NCBI GenBank assembly: GCA_020723665.1 | Contig: DYIL01000031.1 | Span: 1 to 41,702 of the forward strand | Direction of reading: 5' to 3' | DNA length: 41,702 nucleotides | From: Methyloversatilis universalis | GTDB lineage: Bacteria; Pseudomonadota; Gammaproteobacteria; Methylococcales; Methylococcaceae | Shown here: positions 32,345-39,483 of the stretch, piece by piece | Position numbering within the stretch: the first letter of the stretch is position 1 | Layout of the letters: the number at the start of each line of letters is the position of its first letter | Made by a program: the position numbers and the translations under genes | Notes under the pieces: generated by a model | The model's database searches: none | Seen by the model: the letters and a program-made list of their open reading frames with translations, nothing else | What the model was told of the DNA's origin: nothing

Positions 32345-33178
32345 TCAGAACCCTTTCTTGCCCAGCAGGGCTTTCAATTCGGGATAGGGAAACACCGGGC
32401 CGTTGCGGCACACGAAGGGCGCGCCGATCATGCAGTGTCCGCAATGGCCGAGGCCGCAGTGCATGTTGCGTTCCATGCTGAGCCAGATGTCCTCGTCCGC
32501 TACGCCGCGCTGGCCGAGTTCGTAGATGGAAGCACGCATCATGGGTTCGGGGCCGCACAGGAAGACGATGGTTTGGCCGGGATCGATCTCGGCGCGGTCG
32601 AACAGCGCGGTCACCAGGCCCTCATGCCAGGTCCAACCCGGCTCCGCCACTTCCGCGGCCAAAAGCACCTCCGTGTCCGGCAGTTGCCGCCAGCGCTGGT
32701 ATTGCTCGTGCCAGATGAGGTCGTCGGAACGTTTGACGCCCTGCATGATCAATAGCCGCCGGAACCGCTCGCGCCTCGCGACGATATAGCGGATCACCGA
32801 AACCAGGGGCGCGCAGCCAAGACCCCCGGTAATGAGCGCGACATCTTTTCCCTGAGCTTCGAGCAGAGGCCAGCCGCGCCCATAAGGACCGCGTACGCCG
32901 ATCCTATCGCCCGGCTTGAGTCGGCTGAGCGCGCGGGTCACGCGGCCGACGGCCCTGATCGTATGATCCAGGGTCTCGGTCTCGTCCGGATCGGAGACGA
33001 TGGAAATCGCCACTTCACCGATTCCGTACAGGTAAATCATGTTGAACTGGCCCGGTACATACGCGTAGCCAGGCTGAGCCGCCGGATCGGTGAAGCGCAG
33101 CTTGAGCGTGAAGATGGTCGGCGCTTCCTGGATGCGTTCGACGATTTCGGCTTCTCGCGGCAGATAGGGGTTTTGCAT
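32345..33178 (-). CDS. hyhG: hydrogenase diaphorase subunit (FAD/NAD(P), 2Fe-2S)
   Basis: A 277-residue ferredoxin-NADP reductase-like subunit that passes electrons between the Fe-S relay and NAD(P). FAD-binding region: YVPGQFNMIYLYGIGEVAIS. NAD(P)-binding: VALITGGLGCAPLVSVIRY and VFLCGPEPMM. A C-terminal 2Fe-2S motif: MHCGLGHCGHCMIGAPFVC. The same layout occurs in dihydroorotate dehydrogenase PyrK and sulfhydrogenase gamma. The ATG at 33178 has GAGG 8 bases upstream and lies 11 bases after the B-subunit stop; longer in-frame extension rejected. Confidence 0.9.
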   Translation of the reverse strand: MQNPYLPREAEIVERIQEAPTIFTLKLRFTDPAAQPGYAYVPGQFNMIYLYGIGEVAISIVSDPDETETLDHTIRAVGRVTRALSRLKPGDRIGVRGPYGRGWPLLEAQGKDVALITGGLGCAPLVSVIRYIVARRERFRRLLIMQGVKRSDDLIWHEQYQRWRQLPDTEVLLAAEVAEPGWTWHEGLVTALFDRAEIDPGQTIVFLCGPEPMMRASIYELGQRGVADEDIWLSMERNMHCGLGHCGHCMIGAPFVCRNGPVFPYPELKALLGKKGF

Positions 33179-33189
33179 GCGTGCCTCGG

Positions 33190-34287
33190 TCAACGGCAGA
33201 TGGCGGCCAGTTCTTCGGTAATGTCGATCCCGACCGGGCACCAGGTGATGCAGCGCCCGCAGCCCACGCAGCCTGAGCGGCCGAACTGGTCGTGCCAGCT
33301 GCCCACTTTGTGGGTCAGCCATTGCCGGTAGCGGGTACGGGTGTCGGGACGGATGGTGATGCCGTGGATGTAACTGTGTCTCTGGGTGAAGCAGGAATCC
33401 CATTCCCGATAGTGCTCGCTGCGGCTCCCGTCGAGGCTAGCCACGTCGTTTTCGCTATGGCAAAAGCAAGTCGGGCAGACCAATGTGCAATTGGTGCAGG
33501 ACAGACAGCGCTGCGCGACCTCGTTCCAGCGGGGATGATCGAGGCGGGCGAACAGCACGTCCTTGAGATTGCGCGACGGAAGGCCCTTGACTTGTCGGCG
33601 GCCGGCGTCTTCGATCTCCCGGTCGGCGGTTTCGATTTGCTCGGCGCTTGCTTCGCGGACCGGCAGCGCGGCGAGAATCCGTTCACCCTTTTCACTGCGT
33701 GCCTCGATCAAAAACCCATCGTCCAATTCGGAAAGCGCCAAATCGTAGCCGTAGCTTGCCCGCGGCCCGTCGCCGGTGGAGGCGCAAAAGCAATTGAGGG
33801 AGGGATGGGTGCAATGGACCGCGATCAGGAACAGCTTTTGCCGCCGCGCCGTATACCAAGGGTCGGGATATGCACTCTGCATGAAGTGGCGGTCGTAAAC
33901 GTAAAGCGCGGCCAAATCGCACGCCCTCGCGCCGATCACGGCCACAGGTTCCGCTTCGGGCGGGTCGCTTTTGAAGTCGATCGACCCATCGGGCTTGCGC
34001 TCCGCGCTCCAGAGCTTGTCGCGGCCGGCGAAGGTCAGCGGCCGCAAGGCCTGCGGCCCGTTGGCCCAGGCAAAGAAGCGCGGCTCGGCGGTTTGTTCCA
34101 GTTGGTATTGCCCTGGAACTTGCCGGTCGTGAACGCCCTTCGGCAAATCCTCGACGCCGGAAATCGGTTCGTAAACGACGGCGCCGTCCCGGACGCGCGG
34201 GCCGACACATCGATAGCCGGCGGAGGCCAATACGGACAAGAGTCTCGGAAATTCGCTCCTGGGCAGATAATGGGATGGCTCGGCCAT
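33190..34287 (-). CDS. hyhB: hydrogenase Fe-S subunit B (4Fe-4S dicluster)
   Basis: A 365-residue electron-transfer subunit matching the beta subunit of group 3b hydrogenases/sulfhydrogenases. Two 4Fe-4S motifs lie near the C terminus: CLSCTNCTLVCPTC and CVGCGRCITWCPVG. The N-terminal part contains AVIGARACDLAAL and the cysteine-containing LNCFCASTGDGP. The ATG at 34287 is preferred because AGGA lies upstream; the ATG at 34344 (57 bases earlier) has none. First gene of the operon B-G-S-L-protease. The 125 bp upstream should contain the promoter. Confidence 0.9.
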   Translation of the reverse strand: MAEPSHYLPRSEFPRLLSVLASAGYRCVGPRVRDGAVVYEPISGVEDLPKGVHDRQVPGQYQLEQTAEPRFFAWANGPQALRPLTFAGRDKLWSAERKPDGSIDFKSDPPEAEPVAVIGARACDLAALYVYDRHFMQSAYPDPWYTARRQKLFLIAVHCTHPSLNCFCASTGDGPRASYGYDLALSELDDGFLIEARSEKGERILAALPVREASAEQIETADREIEDAGRRQVKGLPSRNLKDVLFARLDHPRWNEVAQRCLSCTNCTLVCPTCFCHSENDVASLDGSRSEHYREWDSCFTQRHSYIHGITIRPDTRTRYRQWLTHKVGSWHDQFGRSGCVGCGRCITWCPVGIDITEELAAICR

Positions 34288-34412
34288 GGTTTCGACGTCC
34301 TGTTGCTTCGCCGCCCACCTGTGGCGAGCATGGCGTTTCGGCATTGTAAATCGTTTTGTGTATCCGTTGAAACGACCCGCCGACGGACGACGCCCGGTCT
34401 ATGCTCAGGTCC

Positions 34413-35366
34413 TCAGTGCAGTCTCGTCATGCCGAATTTTTCGAGCGCGGATTTGGCCTCGTTGGAGCGCAGAAACGCCAGCCAATCCCGCGCCGCGCCG
34501 GGGTTTCTGGCGTTCGTGGCGATGGCCGCCGCCTGTATGTCCTCATGACCGTCTTCCGGTGGAATCGGAATGAAGTCGATGGGATGCCCGATCATCATCT
34601 GGTAGCGCGGTTCGCTGATCCAGGTCAGCCCGGCGTCGACCTTGCCCTGCATGATCCAGAGCGGCGTCTGGCGATGATGGATTTCGGTCGAGAATGCCTC
34701 GCCGGTCTTCACCTTGGTCTCATAGACTTCACGGACCAGTTTTTCGCCGCCCGCTCGTTGGAGAGCGGCCTGGATCTGGCGGGCGATGCCCTCGGTTTCC
34801 GGGTTCGGGTTGGCGAGCCGCACGCCTGGCCTCGCGAGATCTTCCAGCGAGCGGATGCTCTTGGGATTGCCTTTTTTCACCATGATGGCGAGGCTGTTTT
34901 TGACGAAACGGAACGGCGGGCCTTTAAGGATGCCCTTTTCGATCAATGCGGCGATCCTTTGCTCTCCGGCCTGCACTACATCAGGCTGGATCGAAAGGGT
35001 CAGGTTGCCGACGGTGATGGTGTTGCGGTTCTCGAGCTGCTTTTCGATGATCCCCGGCGGAATCGTCTCGAAGAAGATTCGGCCGCGGAGTTCGGGCTTT
35101 TGCCGCTGGAACGCTTCGACCAGTTCCTTCAGCGCGAAGAAATAATTGCCGCCGGCGAACACGACGAACTCGGCGGTGGTCGGATTGCCGTGAAAATCCG
35201 GCATATTGTTGATTTCCGGCACGGTGAACGGGACGCCCGGATCGGCCGCGGGAGGCGTTTCTCCTCGCCAGGGCGGAAAAACGGCGGACGGGGCCGAGTC
35301 TTCGGCGCTCATGGACGACGCCGCGAAGACAGCGATGGTAACGGCCAGCCAGAAACGCTTGCACAC
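34413..35366 (-). CDS. periplasmic substrate-binding protein (ModA-like class)
   Basis: A 317-residue secreted protein with signal peptide (about 1-21, ending SSMSA). A type-2 periplasmic-binding fold of the molybdate/anion-binding kind is suggested by FVVFAGGNYFFALKELVEAF, LAIMVKKGNPKSIRSLEDLA with GVRLANPNPETEG, and VDAGLTWISEPRYQM. The start is GTG with GGAG 8 bases upstream. No permease or ATPase gene is nearby, so it is an orphan, and its ligand is unknown. It lies upstream of the hydrogenase operon in the same direction, but a functional link is not shown. Confidence 0.78.
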   Translation of the reverse strand: MCKRFWLAVTIAVFAASSMSAEDSAPSAVFPPWRGETPPAADPGVPFTVPEINNMPDFHGNPTTAEFVVFAGGNYFFALKELVEAFQRQKPELRGRIFFETIPPGIIEKQLENRNTITVGNLTLSIQPDVVQAGEQRIAALIEKGILKGPPFRFVKNSLAIMVKKGNPKSIRSLEDLARPGVRLANPNPETEGIARQIQAALQRAGGEKLVREVYETKVKTGEAFSTEIHHRQTPLWIMQGKVDAGLTWISEPRYQMMIGHPIDFIPIPPEDGHEDIQAAAIATNARNPGAARDWLAFLRSNEAKSALEKFGMTRLH

Positions 35367-35627
35367 GTCGGCAACTCCATGGGTAAAAGGAGGACAAACG
35401 GCCTCGATCCTAAATCAGGGGGTGGCCATCCCTCTGATACAGAGGAAGTACGGTCAGGGCCGAGAGCGCCACGGTGACCTCCGAATTGACATCGCTCGGC
35501 TCGAATTCTTTCTCTGCCAGGGCTTGGCGGCAGACGTACAAGGTTACGCCGGCCTTCTTCAAGGCCTGAATCAACTCCGTGTTGGGGTTCTTGTTGCCGA
35601 AGCGATTGCGATAGCGCTCGTCCTTTA

Positions 35628-35767
35628 TTGACCTGGCCCATAATGGTCGGGTTAATCCGGGGCAGGGAAGCTTCGGCGCGGCGACAAGCGGCGTGAGTCG
35701 AGGACGGGCGCGTGTCGGCCTCGGCGGCGGCCTGCAATATCGGGAGGGTATCTATAGGCCTGATTAA
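35628..35767. mobile_element. 140-bp MITE inserted at TA (in DsrE-like gene)
   Basis: Ends TTGACCTGGCCCATAA and (reverse complement of the other end) TTAATCAGGCCTATAG match at 11 of 16 positions. TA occurs directly outside both ends (35626-35627 and 35768-35769). A TA duplication suggests an IS630/Tc1-mariner-type transposase (family knowledge). No coding capacity. A truncated relative is at 17846-17912, sharing GGGTTAATCCGGGGCA and GGCGCGGCGACAAGC. Confidence 0.8.
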
Positions 35768-35935
35768 TAGAATCGCCGGCGTCGCCGAGCCGTGTGCGAC
35801 CAGACCGAGCTTCAAACGTTCGGTCGCGACGCGGCCCAAGGCGAAGGTATTGATCAGCCGGGCCACGTGATCCAGTCCTGAGTTTGGTTTTTCGAGCGCT
35901 TCGGCGTGTTGGGAGATATCGAACAACACTTTGTA

Positions 35936-36054
35936 ATTCCATTTTTCGAACGAAAAGAAAATTTCTTTAATGGTAGGCCGGGATGGCCTGTCCTGAACGA
36001 AGTCGAAGGGCTTATTGCGGCCTACAACGTTTTCCTTTTGATTGAGAAATGGAA
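35936..36054. mobile_element. 119-bp MITE inserted at TA (in DsrE-like gene)
   Basis: Left end ATTCCATTTTTCG and the reverse complement of the right end, TTCCATTTCTC, form terminal inverted repeats offset by one base. TA flanks both sides (35934-35935 and 36055-36056). The inner part is also partly palindromic, with AATGGTAGGCCGGGATGGCC near the left and ATTGCGGCCTACAACG on the right. It carries the internal piece TCCTGAACGAAGTCGAAGGG. Unrelated in its ends to the 140-bp element next door. Confidence 0.78.
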
Positions 36055-36272
36055 TAAGTCCCGTCCGGCGAAGGCCGGGCCGCGGCATCCGGACACGGCC
36101 GGATTTTGCCGTAGCACCGAATCGCTGGGTATTGCCACTCCGTTTTGGGTTCGGCTGAGTCCTGATCCATGGAACCACCGATCGGTAGACCCGCCAGCAC
36201 GAAAGCCGTTCTCTTTGACATGGCAGCCTCCGGTTCAGTAACGGCGGAAGCCGGCTTTCACGTCTCGATCGC

Positions 36273-36562
36273 TCACGACACCGCGTCGGGGTCACGGGTA
36301 GGATGAACGCCGGCAATCGGTTCGAAGTCGCCGCGGAGCGCCTTCAAACCGTATTTTTCCCGGTCGATCTCGCGCCGGGTGCGGACGCTGCGGCGGCGGA
36401 ACACGGCAATCGGCGGGCACCAGCCTTGCAACCCGTGTCGCAGCAGGAAACCGGCGACTACGGTCGAAAGCTATAGCCAACGCCGGCAGTGCGCTTGGGA
36501 CGATGTCCGGAGACGTGTGGCGCCGGATTCTGTCGGTTTCGTACGGGTACATGACGCTCATT
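36273..36562 (-). pseudogene. DUF2892 (YgaP-like) membrane protein gene with internal deletion
   Basis: The start is sound (ATG at 36562 behind GGAAGGA) and encodes MSVMYPYETDRIRRHTSPD, the N terminus typical of a DUF2892 subgroup. The middle of about 60-70 residues is missing. The C-terminal part then reads in another frame: VVAGFLLRHGLQGWCPPIAV, then RRRSVRTRREIDREKYGLKA and LRGDF, ending at 36273. QGWCPP is the signature of the membrane segment in this family. Deletion plus frameshift make it a pseudogene. Confidence 0.6.
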
Positions 36563-36664
36563 TTCGATCCTTCCCGAATGTTTTCCGCCCCTTCATCGCT
36601 CGGCACCACAGCCCTGTCGCGCCGCCTTTCGGTGCGGATGGTGCGTTTCAGGCCAAGTCTCAGG

Positions 36665-36874
36665 TCAGAACTTGGCCGAGTTGACACCCTCGAAGTACAG
36701 GGCATCCTCGTACGCGGTCGTGCACGCTTTGCAGCCGCACTGCCCCACACAGGGGTCCGGGCAGTCCGGTGTGCACGTGCAGACTTCCCAGAAACTCTGG
36801 TCATTCGTGAAAGGCCCCTTGTAAATGCCATCCGGCCGGTAGCGTTTTTTTCCTTCTGGAGTCGGCATCTTCAT
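36665..36874 (-). CDS. small Cys-rich protein, function unknown
   Basis: A 69-residue protein with 8 cysteines packed into 20 residues (CTCTPDCPDPCVGQCGCKAC, about 32-51) between a basic/aromatic N terminus (GKKRYRPDGIYKGPFTNDQS) and an acidic tail ending VNSAKF. No signal peptide. The spacing (CxC, CxxxC, CxxxC, CxC, CxxC) suggests metal coordination, but it is not a standard metallothionein or ferredoxin pattern, and I recognise no named family. GAGGG lies 9-13 bases before the ATG. It is 117 bp downstream of smbP on the same strand, so the two may form a metal-handling pair (inference). Confidence 0.7.
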   Translation of the reverse strand: MKMPTPEGKKRYRPDGIYKGPFTNDQSFWEVCTCTPDCPDPCVGQCGCKACTTAYEDALYFEGVNSAKF

Positions 36875-36991
36875 GGATTTCGCCCTCGTCGGTCATAGCC
36901 GCGGAAGCGTGCCATTCGCGGACTTGCGTCAACAAGCTTTCGGTTCGCTTCCTCGGTGAAGAATGTTCGGGGGATAGCGAAAGCTCCCGCG

Positions 36992-37387
36992 CTATTTGGC
37001 TGCCCGGAGATGCTCGATGGCCGCCTGAGCCGCTTGTCGCGCCGGCTCGGCTTCGCCCGAGTCGCCATGCTCTATGGCCCTGTCCAGACTTTTCAGTGCC
37101 GCGTTCAGATCCTCATCGAGTGTGGATTGCGTCAAGGCGGCTTCCACGTAGGTCTTGGCAAGTTTTGCGTGCTCGCCGGCGCCCTTGGCGTCGCCTTTTT
37201 CACCGGCGAGAGCCGCCGCTTCGGCATGTTTCCAGGCTTCCTTGATGTGCCGCTCCTTCGTGAACACGCGCCCTTTCTCGTCCTTTCCTGCAATCCCGGC
37301 TTGGGCTTGCAAGACTGCGTCGGCGGCAATCGCGACGTCGAGGCCGCGCCATGAAAGCAGGAGAGTGATAAGCATCGTGCTGCGCAT
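36992..37387 (-). CDS. smbP: small metal-binding protein, SmbP type
   Basis: A 131-residue exported protein: a signal peptide (about 1-21, ending AIAA) and a four-helix-type body with regularly spaced His, for example ERHIKEAWKHAEAA, GAGEHAKLAKTYVEAAL, LDRAIEHGD and AAIEHLRAAK. This matches SmbP, a periplasmic copper/divalent-metal binding protein first described in Nitrosomonas. It has fewer His than the Nitrosomonas protein. The start is fixed by AAGGAGG six bases before the ATG; a longer extension was rejected. The upstream palindrome at 37407 may regulate it. Confidence 0.8.
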   Translation of the reverse strand: MRSTMLITLLLSWRGLDVAIAADAVLQAQAGIAGKDEKGRVFTKERHIKEAWKHAEAAALAGEKGDAKGAGEHAKLAKTYVEAALTQSTLDEDLNAALKSLDRAIEHGDSGEAEPARQAAQAAIEHLRAAK

Positions 37388-37406
37388 GGGGTTCCTCCTT
37401 ATGAAC

Positions 37407-37418
37407 CGCACCGGTGCG
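37407..37418. promoter_or_regulatory. 12-bp perfect palindrome upstream of smbP
   Basis: CGCACCGGTGCG is an exact palindrome centred about 25 bp upstream of the smbP start, between the RBS and an AT-rich segment (ATATTTAAG) that could include the -10. Such placement suits an operator for a repressor, but no regulator gene is nearby and the motif is not one I can name. Confidence 0.35.
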
Positions 37419-38084
37419 AAAATGCATCACTTAAATATTAGTAGGCAGGATGTTTTGTTCGGTTGCTAAGGAGTTTTACGAACACGTGTCGCGCAGGATT
37501 GACATTCAGCCGTTTTCGGAGTGTCGAGCCGGGCGGTTTGGGCGATGAATCGGGGGCTGACATCGAGAAATAGTCTTCGTCGTCTCCGTGTCGCAATCGA
37601 TTTGTAGTGGAAATTAATCGGTAAGGCTTTACACTTTTCTCGATAGCGCCCGAGTCGGGCAATCCCGGCAAGCACCTGCCGCATCATGAGAAACAGCCGA
37701 AAGTCCGCAGGGCGTATCAGCCTTCGTTTATCCTCACGACAATCATCGAATGGATTTAGAATTCGCTTTTCCCGGAATTTCTAGTCAGTATCGAGCAGGG
37801 GGCGATGCCGATGCGCTTTTCGAACGCGATTGTGCACCAACCAAGCATTGACGCCGCCGGTACGCACGGGGAACGTCCAGCCGACGCACTTGCTCCGGTA
37901 AGCCGGGAATAAAAGCGGCGAACGCTAATCCACCGGGCGTCGAGTGTGATTCCAAATTGTCGGCGTGGCGCCGTGCGGCGCGATCCGGCTGGCGATAGGC
38001 CGAAGGAAGAGCTCCGAGATGGGGCGCTGCGCGCCCCGTCGGACCTTGGCTCTGCGAATCGAACATCCCGTTTCAGGAGACGAT
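37419..38084. other. intergenic, no recognised gene
   Basis: About 670 bp between the divergent smbP and lipoprotein genes. Short frames only; none has a domain, RBS or signal peptide. An AT-rich patch around 37730-37780 could hold the promoter of the lipoprotein gene, but no clear -35/-10 pair was found. Confidence 0.4.
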
Positions 38085-38495
38085 ATGAATCGGAAATTTA
38101 GGGGTGATAGGACTGCCCGGGCGATTGGCCCTGTTGCGGCCATTCTGTGCGGCTTGCCCCTCATGGCATGTTCGCTGATCACGGTACACACGCCGGCAGG
38201 TGACACGCGAACGATGAGCCAGCACGAGTTTGCGGAATATGTGGAACAAGTTTTTCGTTATCACAACCAAGTCGTCAATGAACTCATCGAGCTTTCAGCG
38301 ACGGACGACAAGGGCGAGTCCGCCGAGCTCGCGAAAGAGGAAGCCCGTATGCTGCAAGCCTGTGCATCGCTGAATGAAGTCGTTTCGGAATCCATGGCCG
38401 GGCTGGATTCCAATTTTCGGGTCAAGATGCAGCTGGTCGACGCGGTTCCCGAATGCGAGGAGGCAACCCGCAAGGTGGAAGACTTGCTGCCCTGA
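38085..38495 (+). CDS. putative lipoprotein, function unknown
   Basis: A 136-residue predicted lipoprotein. The N terminus MNRKFRGDRTARAIGPVAAI leads to a hydrophobic core and lipobox LMAC (Cys28), followed by SLITVHTPAGDTRTMSQHEF. The rest is mostly helical and acidic with QVFRYHNQVVNELIEL, a second Cys in LQACASLNEVV and a third in VPECEEATRKVEDLL, which could form a disulfide. CAGGAGA sits 5 bases before the ATG, which fixes the start. No family recognised. Confidence 0.7.
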   Translation: MNRKFRGDRTARAIGPVAAILCGLPLMACSLITVHTPAGDTRTMSQHEFAEYVEQVFRYHNQVVNELIELSATDDKGESAELAKEEARMLQACASLNEVVSESMAGLDSNFRVKMQLVDAVPECEEATRKVEDLLP

Positions 38496-38944
38496 CGAGC
38501 ATGCACCGGTCTGTTTTTGAGAGGAGTCGGAAAAAAGACCGGGCTCAGCCCCATGTCCCGCCCGATGCGAGCCTGCTCGCGCAGTTGATCCCCAACTCGG
38601 CGACGGCTCGCGATTCGTACTTGCTGATATCCTCCGCCGTAAGACCGGAGGCCCAAAAGCAAACTGGCAGTTCACCACGGCCACGCGGGGATCAAACTCC
38701 GTAAGCTTTACCTCACGCTTGACGGGCGACAGAGTACTAGATGAGCGGACTCCGGCGGCGTATGCGACGGAGTACATAGCGCCGGCGGTGAAACCGAAGA
38801 GGGAGCCGGCCGGCCCGGACGGGCAAGTCCAGAGCTAGCGGTGTCCCGATTGCGCCTCCGGACACCGCCGGCGTATCGTAAGCACTGAAAAAAGTTGCAA
38901 GGTCCCGGAGATTCGCTCTGCGGTGTTTCCGCTTAGGCTTCAAC
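38496..38944. other. intergenic, no recognised gene
   Basis: About 450 bp after the lipoprotein gene and before the second copy of the 224-bp element. Only arginine-rich shadow frames on both strands. A GC-rich inverted stretch around 38790-38860 has no T-tract. Confidence 0.35.
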
Positions 38945-38948
38945 CTAA

Positions 38949-39173
38949 GGAAGCTCTGAATAAGCCCTCTCCCGCTGGGACAAACCTGTCCTGAGCTTGT
39001 CGAAGGGCCGTGCTTCGCACGTTAGCGTTCGCTCCCGGCGAACGGGTGCACGGGTAAGCGCCGCTTGCGGCTCCCAAAGGGGAAAGTGTGGAGTGATTGG
39101 GTTGGGTGATGGGCTTTGAGATCCAACAGTTGCATCGTTCGCTTTTCCCACTGGAAACTTGATCAGAGCTTCC
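38949..39173. mobile_element. 225-bp non-autonomous element, copy 2
   Basis: Nearly identical to 28023-28246, with the same ends GGAAGCTCTGAATAAG and CTTGATCAGAGCTTCC (one base different from copy 1 at the right end). Flanks are CTAA on the left and TTGA on the right, so no exact target duplication remains. It lies in intergenic sequence in the same orientation as copy 1. Confidence 0.85.
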
Positions 39174-39230
39174 TTGAAAACCGAAGTTGAATTTCGGAAA
39201 TGACCGGAATGCCCCATCAGCCGCCGAATT

Positions 39231-39442
39231 CCCTCACCCCAACCCCTCTCCCAGAGGAGACTGTCGCGAAAGTCGGCCGGGACGATGAAGGAGTCCCAGC
39301 AACAGGCTGGAAATGCAGGGTTTCGTCCCTCAACCCGGCCTCTCATAGCCCAGTCAAGTCCCTAATTTTGGGTTTCACAGGATCCTCTACATCTTTGGCT
39401 TTTTACGACATCCTCCTTTGGGAGAGGGCTGGGGGATGAGGG
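39231..39442. repeat. inverted repeat element of the CCCTCACCCC type
   Basis: CCCTCACCCCAACCCCTCTC at 39231 and its near-inverse, ending GGGCTGGGGGATGAGGG at 39442, bracket about 210 bp without a gene. I recall this arm as a very common dispersed repeat in proteobacterial genomes (memory, not a search). Confidence 0.6.
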
Positions 39443-39483
39443 CTTGGCGCTTTTCAGGGTGTATCCAACTGCTGGATTTAGGT

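Larger units (their letters stand above)
35410..36221 (-). pseudogene. DsrE-family gene split by two MITEs
   Basis: Three collinear exon-like pieces of one gene. Piece 1 (36221 to 36057): a good RBS GGAGG, a signal-like N terminus MSKRTAFVLAGLPIGG, then WQYPAIRCYGKIRPCPDAAA. Piece 2 (about 35933 to 35770): YKVLFDISQHAEALEKPNSG, then VARLINTFALGRVATERLKL and HGSATPAIL. Piece 3 (35625 to 35410): KDERYRNRFGNKNPNTELIQ, then LYVCRQALAEKEF and ALTVLPLYQRDGHPLI. These match exported DsrE-superfamily proteins end to end. Removing 142 and 121 bp (each element plus one TA) leaves 549 nt with no stop, 182 residues. As it stands the gene cannot make the protein. Confidence 0.85.
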
